This document shows positions 17,002-26,792 of a stretch of 64,000 nucleotides of DNA, in pieces (position 1 is the stretch's first letter; each line of letters begins with the position of its first letter). Position numbers and translations under genes: made by a program. The notes beneath the pieces are model-generated. The model was given only the letters and a program-made list of their open reading frames with translations. It was not told the DNA's origin and did no database searches. The DNA lies in assembly GCF_001281175.1 (NCBI RefSeq), contig NZ_KQ440396.1, forward strand, positions 186,001-250,000. Reading direction: 5' to 3'. Source of the stretch: Apilactobacillus apinorum. GTDB lineage: Bacteria > Bacillota > Bacilli > Lactobacillales > Lactobacillaceae.

Positions 17002-18843
17002 TTAAGCACGACCGCCTAGGTTCTTTTGCTTTTGTAACTGGATAATCTCCATAGCTATTTCAGTTTGTCTATCAATATCACCAAGCTGTTTAGCTTCATT
17101 TAATTCGATTTGCTTTTGTTTCAACTGTGAATCAATCGGAGCTTCGTTCATTATTATATTAACATAGTCATCCACTTCATCAACAGATGGAGAATCATTT
17201 ATTTGCAACATTTCAATATCAATCAATAATTTTCTAAGCTTTTCTTCTTTAATAAAATCTTGAAACTCTGCCGAATTATACTCATCATGTGTAGCCATAT
17301 ATTCTTGTGCCAAGTTATATAACAATTGATAATCAACGTCGACAAATGCAAATCCATCGACACTCATTAACCGTTGCCATAGCTCTTGTGACATTAATAT
17401 TCGATTTAACAGGTATAATTCAGCCATTTCAACTTTAGATCTGTATCTAACTGATTGAATAGGTGCAATCATCTGAGCATTATTATCATTCTTACCATTT
17501 CTAGCATAATTAACTCGGTTAACTGCATCATTTTTCTGAATGAACGAGTTCATCGTCATTGTTAAATCATTTTTATTTAGATTAAATTGATCCGCTAATT
17601 GATTTATATAAAGATCTCTTTCAATTGGTTGATCAACTTTAGCAACTTCTTTTAGCACATCTTGAATGTAGCTAAATTTATCAGTTTCATTATCTAAATT
17701 TCGATTTAACTTATAGTATCTCATCTTAAATGATATAGGAGATTCTATTGATTTACTCATATAATCAGCAAATTTTTCTTCACCGAACTGCTTACGATAT
17801 TCATCAGGATCAATACCTTCTGGCATTTGAATAACTCTTAAAGTTAGACTTGAATTTCCTAACAATGAAAGCGCCCTATTAATCGCATTTTGACCAGCAG
17901 CATCACCGTCATAACAAACATATACGCTGTTACAATGTCTATTGATTACTTTGATTTGGTCATTAGTTAAACTAGTTCCCATCGAAGCAATTCCATTTTC
18001 AATACCTGATTGATAAGCTGAAATAACATCCATAAAACCTTCGAAAAGTATAACAGCGTCTTTCTTTCTAATCGCTGCTTTAGCGTTTGATAAGTTAAAC
18101 AAAACATCCCTTTTATTAAAAATGTCTGTTTCTGGACTATTTAAATATTTAGCCGTGGAATCTTCCTTATTTAAAACTCTTCCAGAAAAACCAATTATAG
18201 AACCAAATTCGTTTTTGATTGGAAACATAATTCGATTAAAAAATCTATCTCTCAGTTTTCCTTCATCGTCTTCAAGAAACAATCCAGACTTACGCATATC
18301 TTGATATTCAAACTTTTGTTCAACTAAGAAACGATTTATAACATTATCGTTAGGTGCAAACCCGATTTGATAATACTTAATAGTATCGTCAGTTAAGCCA
18401 CGATCATGTAGATAATCTAGAGCCTTTTGTCCTAATTCAGTGTTCATCAAAATATGATGATATACCTCAGCGGACTTTTCATGCATCTCAATCAACTTAG
18501 TTTCAGTTGAATTCATTTTAGGTTTTTGACTATTGTTTTGCTTGTATTGATCAGATATTTCAATTCCACTCATGTCAGCGACTTTCAAAATCGCCTCTGG
18601 ATATGTTAAATTTTCAAGTTCCATCATAAAGGTGAAAACATTACCACCTTTTCCACAACCAAAACATTTAAATAATTGTCTATCTTCATTAACAGAAAAT
18701 GATGGACTGTTTTCATCGTGAAATGGACATAATCCCATTAAATTACTACCTGATTTTCTAAGAGCAACAAATTGACCAATAATATCAGCAATATTGGTTT
18801 CGTTCCTAACTTGTTCAATTACCTCTTCAGGAATCATTGGCAT
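17002..18843 (-). CDS. dnaG: DNA primase
   Basis: 613 residues from the second of two tandem ATGs (AAGGAG is 5 nt away; the first ATG at 18846 is only 2 nt away). N-terminal zinc ribbon with Cys39, His42, Cys60 and Cys63 (LCPFHDENSPS, KCFGCGKGGN), TOPRIM core with LFEGFMDVISAYQSG and VCYDGDAAGQ, and a C-terminal helicase-binding domain. It makes RNA primers for both strands, to be extended by DnaE. It is the first gene of the dnaG-rpoD operon. Confidence 0.95.
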   Translation of the reverse strand: MPMIPEEVIEQVRNETNIADIIGQFVALRKSGSNLMGLCPFHDENSPSFSVNEDRQLFKCFGCGKGGNVFTFMMELENLTYPEAILKVADMSGIEISDQYKQNNSQKPKMNSTETKLIEMHEKSAEVYHHILMNTELGQKALDYLHDRGLTDDTIKYYQIGFAPNDNVINRFLVEQKFEYQDMRKSGLFLEDDEGKLRDRFFNRIMFPIKNEFGSIIGFSGRVLNKEDSTAKYLNSPETDIFNKRDVLFNLSNAKAAIRKKDAVILFEGFMDVISAYQSGIENGIASMGTSLTNDQIKVINRHCNSVYVCYDGDAAGQNAINRALSLLGNSSLTLRVIQMPEGIDPDEYRKQFGEEKFADYMSKSIESPISFKMRYYKLNRNLDNETDKFSYIQDVLKEVAKVDQPIERDLYINQLADQFNLNKNDLTMTMNSFIQKNDAVNRVNYARNGKNDNNAQMIAPIQSVRYRSKVEMAELYLLNRILMSQELWQRLMSVDGFAFVDVDYQLLYNLAQEYMATHDEYNSAEFQDFIKEEKLRKLLIDIEMLQINDSPSVDEVDDYVNIIMNEAPIDSQLKQKQIELNEAKQLGDIDRQTEIAMEIIQLQKQKNLGGRA

Positions 18844-18862
18844 CATATCTCCTTTTCACCCA

Positions 18863-18893
18863 TAAAAGTCGCACCAATTTAGTGCGACTTTTA
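18863..18893. terminator. Terminator between glyS and dnaG
   Basis: TAAAAGTCGCAC, 7-nt loop, GTGCGACTTTTA: 12 bp perfect. It ends glyS transcription but would also sit in the dnaG leader if the -10 at 18912-18917 is used. Confidence 0.85.
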
Positions 18894-18911
18894 TTTTAAA
18901 CATGGAAAACT

Positions 18912-18917
18912 ATTATA
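18912..18917 (-). promoter_or_regulatory. Possible -10 box for dnaG-rpoD
   Basis: Minus-strand consensus TATAAT between glyS and the hairpin at 18863-18893, without a clear -35 or TGn extension. Confidence 0.35.
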
Positions 18918-18956
18918 CAACATTTTAGCAACGCTTAATAGCATTGTCTATCAATT

Positions 18957-21035
18957 TTATTTAACAATAAGTTGATTGAAATCAGCGAACCACTTAATCA
19001 TATTAGATAGCTTAGTTAATTCACGTAAATGGTTATTCTTAACTGCTTCATTATCAGACATAACCATTGTTTGGTCAAAGTATCCTTCAATATCATTCTT
19101 AAGGTTAAATAACTTAGTATATTCGTCATTAGCACCTAGAGTATAGAAATCATTCTTGATTGATTCTACTGCGGCATGTAATGATTTTTCAGAGTCATTT
19201 TCAAAAAGTGATTCATCGATGTTTAAATCATCTTCTGCAAAATCACTCTTTTCAGAAATTCTAAGAACACGAGTTAATGCTTCAACTGATTCCTTAAATT
19301 CCTCATCATCTTTATGTTGTTCTAAAACAGATGCAACATCAAAGATAAATTCAATATTGTCATTTTGTGAATTTCCAGCAGCATCAATAATATCGTGTCT
19401 AATATTTTCTGATTTCATTTGTTTTACAATTCTATCTTTAATGAATGATACAATTTCTGGAATTTCCTTTGTTTGATCTAATTCAGGAGCAACATTGGCA
19501 TCGTTTTCTGCACTAATTAATTCATTCATTAATTCAGCAAGATTAAAGTTTAACTTTTCGTTTTTAACGATTCTAACAATTCCGTTAGCTTGTCTTCTAA
19601 GTGCGTATGGATCATTTGAACCACTAGGAATCATCCCTGCGGCAAAGAAAGTTAAAATACTATCAAACTTATCAGCTAATGATAATACTGACCCTACCTT
19701 AGTTTCAGGTAGATCACCACTAGCTGAAATTGGCATGTAGTGTTCTCTAATTGCAGTTGCTACAGATTCATTTTCACCCTTAATTAGAGCATATTTTTCA
19801 CCCATAACACCTTGTAGTTCAGAGAATTCTCCAACCATTCCAGTAACTAAATCAAATTTATAAATTTGTGCAGCACGTTTTACATCTGTTAATTCTTGAT
19901 CAGATAAGTTTGCCTTTTTACCAATGATTGACGCAATTTGTTCTACACGTTGCATCTTTTCAAAAATAGTTGAAATCTTATCATGGAAGCTAACTTTCTT
20001 AAGCTTATTAACGTAAAAATCAATGTCTTTAGCTTGATCTTCTTGGTAGAAGAACATTGCGTCTTCTAGTCTAGCTGTAAGAACCTTTTCATTTCCAGCG
20101 ATAACGTTTTCGATGAAATCCTTATTACCATTTCTTACTGAGATGAAGTAAGGTAAGATTTGGTTTTCTTTATCAGTAACGTAGAAGAATCTTTGGTTAT
20201 CCTTCATTGAAGTAATTAATACTTCTGATGGTAATTGAAGATATTTTTCTTCAAACTTACCAAAGAAAGCTGTAAGCCATTCTACTAAGTTGTTAACTTC
20301 TTCTAGAAGTCCTTTATTAATGTTAATTACCCAATTGTTTTCATCTTGAATTTGTTTGATTTGTTCAACAATTGTTTCTTTTCTCTTATTAGCATCAACA
20401 ATAACAAATTGATCTCTTAATTTTGCTTCGTATTCATCAGCAGAGTTGATTGTAGTGTCAGTACCTAAGAAACGATGTCCACGACTCACATTTGAAGCTG
20501 TAACATCTAAAATTTTAATTGGTAGAACTTCATCATCAAGTAAAGCAACCATCCATCTAATTGGACGAATAAAATCTAAACGATAAACGTTCCATTTCAT
20601 TAGAGTTGGGAAGTTCATGCTTGTAACAACATCTTTTAATCCCATTAAGACTTCTTTAACATCTTTTCCAGCAATATGCTTTTCAACGAATACATATTCA
20701 GTACCTTTAATTTCCTTAAAAGTAATGTCATCGGTACTTACGCCTTGCCCCTTGGTAAAACCAATTGCTGCTTTAGACCAATTGCCTTGATCATCTAAAG
20801 CAATTTTCTTAGCAGGACCTTTAACTGTTTCGTTAATATCTTCTTGTTTATCAGCCAATCCAGTAATTTGAATTGTTAATCTTCTAGGAGTTGAATAAGG
20901 CTTGATACTTTCAAAGTCGATTCTTTGTTCTTTCAAGTATTCTTGTGTCTTTTTAACTAATTGGTCAATACTTGGTGTTACAACATGTGCAGGCATTTCT
21001 TCTAGACCAATTTCAAATAAAAATGTATGAGCCAT
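18957..21035 (-). CDS. glyS: Glycyl-tRNA synthetase beta subunit
   Basis: 692 residues, starting [19 protein letters not shown], the standard GlyS N-terminus. The body has the beta-subunit HD-like region and a C-terminal anticodon-binding-like domain (DFDQTMVM-type YFDQTMVMSDNEAVKNNHL). With GlyQ it forms the alpha2beta2 enzyme that charges tRNA-Gly. The start codon overlaps the glyQ stop (TAATG), so the two subunits are translationally coupled. Expression depends on the glycine T-box upstream of glyQ. Confidence 0.96.
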   Translation of the reverse strand: MAHTFLFEIGLEEMPAHVVTPSIDQLVKKTQEYLKEQRIDFESIKPYSTPRRLTIQITGLADKQEDINETVKGPAKKIALDDQGNWSKAAIGFTKGQGVSTDDITFKEIKGTEYVFVEKHIAGKDVKEVLMGLKDVVTSMNFPTLMKWNVYRLDFIRPIRWMVALLDDEVLPIKILDVTASNVSRGHRFLGTDTTINSADEYEAKLRDQFVIVDANKRKETIVEQIKQIQDENNWVININKGLLEEVNNLVEWLTAFFGKFEEKYLQLPSEVLITSMKDNQRFFYVTDKENQILPYFISVRNGNKDFIENVIAGNEKVLTARLEDAMFFYQEDQAKDIDFYVNKLKKVSFHDKISTIFEKMQRVEQIASIIGKKANLSDQELTDVKRAAQIYKFDLVTGMVGEFSELQGVMGEKYALIKGENESVATAIREHYMPISASGDLPETKVGSVLSLADKFDSILTFFAAGMIPSGSNDPYALRRQANGIVRIVKNEKLNFNLAELMNELISAENDANVAPELDQTKEIPEIVSFIKDRIVKQMKSENIRHDIIDAAGNSQNDNIEFIFDVASVLEQHKDDEEFKESVEALTRVLRISEKSDFAEDDLNIDESLFENDSEKSLHAAVESIKNDFYTLGANDEYTKLFNLKNDIEGYFDQTMVMSDNEAVKNNHLRELTKLSNMIKWFADFNQLIVK

Positions 21036-21967
21036 TATTTTTCCTCCTTGTTTTCATCATCTTGTAGCAGTGATTGTCTTAATTTTTCATCTTTAATCAA
21101 TGGGAAGCCAAGCTTCTTTCTTTCAGCAATAAATGCTTTAGCAATTTCTCTAGCCATTCTTCTAATTCTTGAAAGGTAGCCGGCACGTTCTGTTACAGAA
21201 ACAGCTCCACGGGCATCTAAAAGATTAAAAGTGTGACTACATTTTAGAACATAATCATATGCTGGATGAACTAATCCATTAGCAATTTGCTTTTTAGCTT
21301 CTTCTTCAAAATCATCAAACATCTTCAAAAGCATGTCTTGATTACTTTCTTCGAAACTATATTTTGAGTGTTCAAATTCTGGTTCTTTGAAAATATCACC
21401 GTATTTAACACCATCACTCCATTCAAGTTCAAAAACATTGTTAACATCTTGAACGTATGAAGCTAGTCTTTCTAGACCGTAAGTGATTTCTGATGCTACA
21501 GGATTCATTTCTTGACCACCGACAATTTGGAAGTAAGTAAATTGAGTCACTTCCATTCCGTCAAGCCAAATTTCCCAACCAACACCGGCACAACCCATTG
21601 AAGGATTTTCCCAGTTATCTTCAACGAATCTGATATCATGTTCTTCAGGATTAATTCCTAATTCCTTTAAACTATCCAAGTACAATTCTTGAATGTTTTC
21701 AGGAGAAGGTTTCATAATTACTTGGAATTGATGATGTTGGTATAAACGGTTAGGATTTTCACCATATCTACCATCAGCAGGTCTTCTTGATGGTTCTACA
21801 TATGCAGCGTTCCATGGTTCAGGACCAATAGCTCTTAAAAATGTGTATGGACTCATAGTTCCGGCACCTTTTTCAGTATCGTAAGCTTGCATTAGCATAC
21901 AACCCTGTGATGACCAGTATTGTTGTAGTTTTAAAATAATATCTTGCATTGACAACTTATCTGTCAT
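21035..21967 (-). CDS. glyQ: Glycyl-tRNA synthetase alpha subunit
   Basis: 310 residues. Start [12 protein letters not shown] chosen because AGGAGG is 7 nt upstream; the frame is open to 21997, but that would run into the terminator of the T-box. Class II catalytic motifs are seen: [46 protein letters not shown] and [17 protein letters not shown] in parts. This subunit holds the active site for glycine activation. It is followed by glyS with a 1-nt overlap. Confidence 0.96.
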   Translation of the reverse strand: MTDKLSMQDIILKLQQYWSSQGCMLMQAYDTEKGAGTMSPYTFLRAIGPEPWNAAYVEPSRRPADGRYGENPNRLYQHHQFQVIMKPSPENIQELYLDSLKELGINPEEHDIRFVEDNWENPSMGCAGVGWEIWLDGMEVTQFTYFQIVGGQEMNPVASEITYGLERLASYVQDVNNVFELEWSDGVKYGDIFKEPEFEHSKYSFEESNQDMLLKMFDDFEEEAKKQIANGLVHPAYDYVLKCSHTFNLLDARGAVSVTERAGYLSRIRRMAREIAKAFIAERKKLGFPLIKDEKLRQSLLQDDENKEEK

Positions 21968-21997
21968 TTTATTTCCTCCTAGTAAAACGAATGGCAT

Positions 21998-22205
21998 AAA
22001 AAATCCCTATGTAAAAAGTATATAAAATACCAATTACATAGGGACGATTATTCGCGGTTCCACCCTACTTCTGAAATTAATCAGCAGCTTGATTTGTTTG
22101 GTTCCAAAAGTGCCAATTACTAAAGTATTGAATAGCTTACACCAACCTATTCTCGCTGAAAAAATATTAGTAACATTCTTCTGTCATTACCATTCGTATT
22201 TAATT
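21998..22205 (-). promoter_or_regulatory. T-box riboswitch, glycine specific, for glyQS
   Basis: The minus-strand leader contains the T-box AGGGTGGAACCGCG (22066-22053), a probable GGC (Gly) specifier at 22114-22112, and a terminator made of CCCTATGTAA (22043-22034 region) with TTACATAGGG (22014-22005) followed by six T. Uncharged tRNA-Gly should bind the specifier and T-box and allow read-through into glyQS. The stem I boundary is estimated. Confidence 0.93.
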
Positions 22206-22211
22206 AATTTA

Positions 22212-22240
22212 ATTATAGTTTAGTAAAACCAAAAAATCAA
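22212..22240 (-). promoter_or_regulatory. Promoter of glyQS
   Basis: TTGATT (22240-22235), 17-nt spacer, TATAAT (22217-22212) on the minus strand, placing the start near 22205 at the T-box 5' end. The -35 is 2 bp beyond the recO stop. Confidence 0.85.
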
Positions 22241-22242
22241 TT

Positions 22243-23004
22243 CTATAATTTCAAATTGTTGATTTGATCCAGAAACTTTTTACTCTTTAAATGAATTCCA
22301 ACTGAATCCGAATATATTTTATCTAGTAACTTACGTAAATTAACCTTAGTGGTCTCATTGACGTTCACATTTCCTAAACGATTTAAATCTATAATTGAAA
22401 ATCTTCTTAAATAATAGATTGTTTTTTGGTCTAAGTGTAATCTGTTTTCATCTAGATGAAAGTGATTCTGACATATTAATCCACCATATGATTCAGAATA
22501 ATCAAAATTTAAATCATTTCTACCGCAGACACTACATCCTCTTAATTCGGGTTTTACCCCAAACACATCTAATAATTGAATTTCCATGATATTAGTGATT
22601 ACATCAGGATCGACTCCATTATCAATGAATCGTAATGCTGCAAATAACTGATTAAACCAAAATGGAATTGGTACAGAATCTTCAAAAGCTGTATCAATTA
22701 AAGACATAATATAAGTAGCATATGCATTAAGAAAGATATCTTCACTTATATTTTCATAGTGACTGGTATCTAATCCACTATAAATATATGAAAGATTCTC
22801 GTTATTTATTTTCCCCGAGTATGTTCCATACGTGAATGGTAAAATATCAGCCATCATTTTGAAGCCTCTTTTACGCGCTCCTCTAATGAAAAACATCTTT
22901 TTTCCAGATTCAGCTGTTAGAAATTTAACAAGCATATCATTTTCTTTATAATCACGCCGATATAATAAAATGCCATGAAAATTCATGTAAGTTTGTGAAT
23001 CCAT
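22243..23004 (-). CDS. recO: DNA repair protein RecO
   Basis: 253 residues from MDSQTYMNF. N-terminal OB fold (FHGILLYRRDYKENDMLVKFLT), a helical domain and a partial zinc site (CSVCGRNDL then a later Cys). RecO loads RecA with RecR during gap repair. In-frame GTG/TTG codons up to 23016 could serve as start; the ATG at 23004 is preferred, but its RBS (GGTG) is weak. It follows era closely (about 20 nt), the usual era-recO pair. Confidence 0.88.
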   Translation of the reverse strand: MDSQTYMNFHGILLYRRDYKENDMLVKFLTAESGKKMFFIRGARKRGFKMMADILPFTYGTYSGKINNENLSYIYSGLDTSHYENISEDIFLNAYATYIMSLIDTAFEDSVPIPFWFNQLFAALRFIDNGVDPDVITNIMEIQLLDVFGVKPELRGCSVCGRNDLNFDYSESYGGLICQNHFHLDENRLHLDQKTIYYLRRFSIIDLNRLGNVNVNETTKVNLRKLLDKIYSDSVGIHLKSKKFLDQINNLKL

Positions 23005-23024
23005 TCTGTTCACCAACCATTTTC

Positions 23025-23933
23025 TTAGTAGTTATCTTTCTTGTAACCTAATGACTTAAGCACTGAAGATTCATTTCTCCATCCTGGATGAACTTTAACC
23101 CAAAGTTTTAAGTAGACTTTACTACCTAATAAATCTTCGATATCTTGTCTAGCTAATGTTCCAATCTTTTTCAACATTGAACCTTGCTTACCGATTAAAA
23201 TTCCTTTTTGGCCAGGTCTATCAACTAAAATATCAGCTTGAATATCAACATTACCATTTTCATTTGTCTTCATACTTAAAATATCAATAGCGATTGAGTA
23301 TGGAATTTCATCTCTAGCCAACATCAATATTTTTTCTCTAATTAATTCGGCAACAATAAATCGTTCCGGATGATCAGTAACTTCATCTTCAGGATAATAT
23401 TGTGGTCCAGCAGGTAATAGTGCTTTTAAATTGGCCATCAATTCATCCACATTATTTCCTTGAAGAGCGGAAATTGGAAATACTTCTTTCCAATCTAACG
23501 CTTTTTTGTAAATATCCATAATACTTAGTAATTTATTAGGATTAATTTCATCAATCTTATTAATGATTAAATAAACAGGCTTATCAATTTCTTTTAAGCG
23601 ATTAATAATGAAGTTATCTCCTGCTCCTCTAGTTTCTGTTGCACTAACCATGAATAAAACAGCATCAACTTCCTTTAATGCAGAAAAAGCAGATTTTTCC
23701 ATAAAGTCATCTAATTTATTAATTGGTTTATGAATTCCAGGTGTATCTAGAAAAACGATTTGTGAATCATTATCTGTATAAACACCTTGAATTTTATTTC
23801 TAGTAGTTTGTGCTTTATCACTCATAATGGCAATTTTTTGTCCGATAATTCTGTTTAAAAATGTTGATTTACCGACATTTGGTCGACCAACAATTGCTAC
23901 AAATCCTGAGTGAAAGTTTGGATCAAATTCCAT
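23025..23933 (-). CDS. era: GTPase Era
   Basis: 302 residues. GTPase motifs: G1 GRPNVGKS at 16-23, G3 DTPGIH, G4 NKID, then the C-terminal KH domain ([23 protein letters not shown], in part). Era binds the 3' end of 16S rRNA during 30S maturation and links this with growth. It is part of the phoH-ybeY-dgkA-era-recO operon, a classic Firmicute arrangement that groups rRNA processing (ybeY) with Era. Confidence 0.96.
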   Translation of the reverse strand: MEFDPNFHSGFVAIVGRPNVGKSTFLNRIIGQKIAIMSDKAQTTRNKIQGVYTDNDSQIVFLDTPGIHKPINKLDDFMEKSAFSALKEVDAVLFMVSATETRGAGDNFIINRLKEIDKPVYLIINKIDEINPNKLLSIMDIYKKALDWKEVFPISALQGNNVDELMANLKALLPAGPQYYPEDEVTDHPERFIVAELIREKILMLARDEIPYSIAIDILSMKTNENGNVDIQADILVDRPGQKGILIGKQGSMLKKIGTLARQDIEDLLGSKVYLKLWVKVHPGWRNESSVLKSLGYKKDNY

Positions 23934-23949
23934 AATATTCCTCCATAAA

Positions 23950-24345
23950 TTACAATTCCAATATTATTGGGATATAAACGATGCATCCTATAATAATTGC
24001 AAAAATTGATGCAATTACAACTCCTGCAGCTGCGACGTCTTTGGTTTTTTTAGCTATTTTATTATACTCTTGACCAACGATTAAATTAACTATCGATTCA
24101 TATAAAGTGTTAATTACCTCTGCTATTAAAACAATAAAAATTGCTAATAGAATCCATATCCATTGTTCAGATTTAATTTTTAAAACAATAGATAAAACAA
24201 TTACGATAACTGAAATCAAAAGATGAATTCTAAAATTACGTTCTGTTTTACATAGAATAATTAAGCCATCAATTGCATGTTTCAATGACTCAATAAAGTT
24301 ACGATTCTTACTAGGCTCTTTTTTATCTTTCAAGGCCATAGTCAT
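23950..24345 (-). CDS. dgkA: Undecaprenol/diacylglycerol kinase family membrane protein
   Basis: 131 residues with a basic cytoplasmic start and three predicted membrane helices (about 41-57, 64-82, 106-128). The conserved active-site helix is [32 protein letters not shown], read in parts: Glu of EVINT and KDVAA. Gram-positive members phosphorylate undecaprenol, feeding lipid carrier for peptidoglycan and teichoic acid. The start overlaps the end of ybeY by 23 bp and lacks a strong RBS, so translation is probably coupled; ATG at 24339 is an alternative. Confidence 0.88.
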   Translation of the reverse strand: MTMALKDKKEPSKNRNFIESLKHAIDGLIILCKTERNFRIHLLISVIVIVLSIVLKIKSEQWIWILLAIFIVLIAEVINTLYESIVNLIVGQEYNKIAKKTKDVAAAGVVIASIFAIIIGCIVYIPIILEL

Positions 24346-24802
24346 CCATTATCTTTCTTTGTAGTGGGAACATAATATCTTCATCTTCTTGTTTCATATG
24401 ATCATAACCATTTAAATGTAAGAATCCATGAACTACCAAGAAACCTAGTTCTCTTTCGTAAGAGTGATTTAAAAATTCAGCTTGCTCTGCGACCTTATCA
24501 ATTGATACAAAAATGTCTCCGATATTTTCTGGAATTTCTGCAGCCATTTCATCATCCATGATTAATGGAAATTCGTCCTCTCCATCTTCGATTGCGAAAC
24601 TAATAACATCAGTGGCACGATCTACACCTCTATATTTGCTATTGATTTCTTTAATCTCATCATTGTTAACAAATGTTACTGACATTTCAGTATTATCCTT
24701 TAAATTCAATTGCTTGCTTGCAAATTGAAGAACATTTTTTACCAACTCGATGTGTTTTTCATCAACACCATCTTTAGTTTTATCGTAAATTTCTAAGTCC
24801 AT
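24323..24802 (-). CDS. ybeY: rRNA maturation endoribonuclease YbeY
   Basis: 159 residues. The zinc motif HGFLHLNGYDH gives His125, His129 and His135; RGVDRATDVISFA is the other family signature. YbeY acts in 16S rRNA 3'-end maturation and ribosome quality control, which fits its location between phoH and era. Length is normal. Confidence 0.95.
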   Translation of the reverse strand: MDLEIYDKTKDGVDEKHIELVKNVLQFASKQLNLKDNTEMSVTFVNNDEIKEINSKYRGVDRATDVISFAIEDGEDEFPLIMDDEMAAEIPENIGDIFVSIDKVAEQAEFLNHSYERELGFLVVHGFLHLNGYDHMKQEDEDIMFPLQRKIMDDYGLER

Positions 24803-24820
24803 CTAATTACTCCTGTTTGA

Positions 24821-25789
24821 TTATTTATTTTGATATTCAGAATATGCATCGATAATTCTAGCAACTACTGGATGTCTAACAACATCCTTTGAATCAAATG
24901 TTACAAATCTAATTTTATCAACGTTTTGTAAAATGGTTTGTGCTTGAACCAGACCACTACTTGCATGTTTAGGTAAATCAATTTGAGATATATCTCCATT
25001 AACAATCATTTTAGAACCGAATCCAAGACGAGTTAAGAACATCTTCATTTGAGCAGTAGTAGTATTTTGAGCTTCATCCAAAATAACGAAAGCTGATTCC
25101 AATGTACGTCCACGCATATAAGCTAAAGGAGCAATTTCGATTACTCCTCTTTCCATCAATCTAGCAGTATGTTCTCTACCTAAAATTGAATGAAGTGCAT
25201 CATAAATCGGTCTTAAATATGGATCGACCTTTTCTTTTAAATCACCGGGTAAAAATCCTAAGCTTTCGCCAGCTTCAACGGCTGGTCTAGTTAGGATGAT
25301 TTTTTCTACATCACCATGTTTTAACGCAGCAATAGCCATAACTACCGCTAAATATGTTTTACCAGTTCCGGCTGGACCTATACCAAACGTTATGTCATTT
25401 CTCTTTACAGATTGAACATATTGACGTTGTCCAAAATTTTTAACCCTTACTGGTTTGCCTTTAAAATCTTTAATTAATATTTGATTGTATAGATCTTTAA
25501 AATAGCTTAAAGTATCATTTTTTGCCATATTCATAGCAGATACGATATCGCTACTATTTAACGTAACTCCGTTTTGAATTAAGTCCATTAAATTTTTAAA
25601 AATTGAGATAACTTTATTAACATCGTCCTCACTTCCGGACACTTTAACATTTGTCCCGAAAGCATTAATAGAAACATCCATACCCTCTTCAAGAATTGTA
25701 ACGTATTTATTTTGTGCGCCTAATAGCTTAGGTTCAAAATCTAAATTATGAATGATGAATTCTTTGGTTACTTCAGTATTTTCTGTCAA
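24821..25789 (-). CDS. phoH: PhoH-like ATPase
   Basis: 322 residues. N-terminal KH-like region (1 to about 90), then a P-loop NTPase with Walker A GPAGTGKT at 138-145, Walker B FVILDEAQN and the PhoH motif MKMFLTRLGFGSKMIVNGD in parts. The cellular role is not settled; the ybeY linkage suggests RNA metabolism. It is the first gene of the phoH-ybeY-dgkA-era-recO operon. Confidence 0.94.
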   Translation of the reverse strand: MTENTEVTKEFIIHNLDFEPKLLGAQNKYVTILEEGMDVSINAFGTNVKVSGSEDDVNKVISIFKNLMDLIQNGVTLNSSDIVSAMNMAKNDTLSYFKDLYNQILIKDFKGKPVRVKNFGQRQYVQSVKRNDITFGIGPAGTGKTYLAVVMAIAALKHGDVEKIILTRPAVEAGESLGFLPGDLKEKVDPYLRPIYDALHSILGREHTARLMERGVIEIAPLAYMRGRTLESAFVILDEAQNTTTAQMKMFLTRLGFGSKMIVNGDISQIDLPKHASSGLVQAQTILQNVDKIRFVTFDSKDVVRHPVVARIIDAYSEYQNK

Positions 25790-25869
25790 TATAGCGACTC
25801 CTTTTTTTCATTTTTATAATCAAATATTAGCACAACTTTTTAGTTTAAAAAAGTTATTAATATGTATTA

Positions 25870-25894
25870 AAAAGCATGATGTAATCATACTTTT
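25870..25894 (-). terminator. Probable terminator of yqeY
   Basis: AAAAG(C)ATGAT, GTA loop, ATCAT(A)CTTTT: an 11-position stem with one mismatch, with T-rich sequence on the minus strand, just after yqeY. Confidence 0.55.
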
Positions 25895-25902
25895 AGTTAT
25901 TT

Positions 25903-26346
25903 CTAGCTTAAATGTGCTTTAACTGATTGGTTTACTTCGTTTCCATCAGCTTTACCCTTAACTTTAGGCATAATAGCACCCATTACTTTTCCAAAGTCTG
26001 ACATAGCACTTGCGCCAACTTCACTGATTGTTTCTTCAACAACTTTATCAATTTCTTCTTTTGACATTTGTTCTGGGGCATATTTACTTAAAACTTCTAA
26101 TTGTTGTTCTTGTTCAGCAACTAAGTCATCTCTACCACCGTTTTTAAATTCAGCAATTGATTCCTTAACTTGCTTAACTTCACGAGTAATAACTGTAAGT
26201 TCTTCTTCATCAGTTAAATCATGACCTACTGAAACTTTTTCGTTAGTTAGGGCTGTTTTTAGTGATCTAATTACGTTTAAAGCAACCTTGTTGTGTTCCT
26301 TCATAGCAGTCTTTAAATCTTCAGTTAAATTATTAGCAATACTCAT
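25903..26346 (-). CDS. yqeY: GatB/YqeY domain protein
   Basis: 147 residues, YqeY family: N-terminal helices (LKTAMKEHNKVALNVIRSLKTALTNEKV in parts) and the C-terminal EQMSKEEIDKVVEETISEVGA and GKVMGAIMPKVKGKADG. The C-terminal part resembles the tRNA-binding tail of GatB, suggesting a link to aminoacyl-tRNA amidation or tRNA binding, but the function is unproven. It follows rpsU, the conserved rpsU-yqeY pair, with a terminator-like hairpin between them. Confidence 0.92.
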   Translation of the reverse strand: MSIANNLTEDLKTAMKEHNKVALNVIRSLKTALTNEKVSVGHDLTDEEELTVITREVKQVKESIAEFKNGGRDDLVAEQEQQLEVLSKYAPEQMSKEEIDKVVEETISEVGASAMSDFGKVMGAIMPKVKGKADGNEVNQSVKAHLS

Positions 26347-26383
26347 TATAAATTCCTTCTTTCGATTTTTAGCAAAAAAAACG

Positions 26384-26409
26384 CTCCTGAAATAACAGGA
26401 ACGTTTTTA
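26384..26409 (-). terminator. Terminator of rpsU
   Basis: AAAACG(C)TCCTG, loop AAATAA, CAGGA(A)CGTTTT with a T tract on the minus strand; one mismatch. It separates rpsU from yqeY and probably gives the ribosomal gene higher expression. Confidence 0.75.
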
Positions 26410-26413
26410 GTAA

Positions 26414-26608
26414 TTAAAAGCGACGGCTTTTTTTCTTGTTGTTGCGCTTTCTTGCTGCTTCAGATTTTAATTTACGTTTAACACTTGGTTTTTCGTAGAA
26501 TTCTCGTTTACGGTATTCACGTAAAGTACCGTTCTTAGAAACTGTACGTTTAAATCGACGAAGAGCATCATCAAGAGATTCGTTTTTACGAACGACTGTT
26601 TTTGACAT
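26414..26608 (-). CDS. rpsU: 30S ribosomal protein S21
   Basis: 64 residues, very basic, starting [21 protein letters not shown] and ending in an Arg/Lys-rich tail, as in the S21 family. Component of the 30S platform near the anti-Shine-Dalgarno. A GGGAGGGA-like RBS lies upstream. It has its own near-consensus promoter. Confidence 0.97.
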   Translation of the reverse strand: MSKTVVRKNESLDDALRRFKRTVSKNGTLREYRKREFYEKPSVKRKLKSEAARKRNNKKKSRRF

Positions 26609-26684
26609 ATGAAAATTCCCTCCCTCCGAGCTCGAAATACAACAGTTATCTTTTATTTTTTAGTTATTAAAACTGTTCTTAATA

Positions 26685-26713
26685 ATTATACAAAACAATA
26701 TTATTAACGTCAA
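26685..26713 (-). promoter_or_regulatory. Promoter of rpsU
   Basis: TTGACG (26713-26708), 17-nt spacer, TATAAT (26690-26685) on the minus strand: close to the sigma A consensus, giving a leader of about 70 nt. Confidence 0.88.
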
Positions 26714-26754
26714 TATTACATTTTAATTTCTAGCACACTTTTATCATATAATCT

Positions 26755-26763
26755 TGATATAAT
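26755..26763 (+). promoter_or_regulatory. Extended -10 promoter of ppsR
   Basis: TGATATAAT, a consensus extended -10, about 30 nt before the ATG; GGAGTGA is the RBS. Confidence 0.65.
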
Positions 26764-26792
26764 ATATTTGAATTATGAAGGAGTGATTAAAA

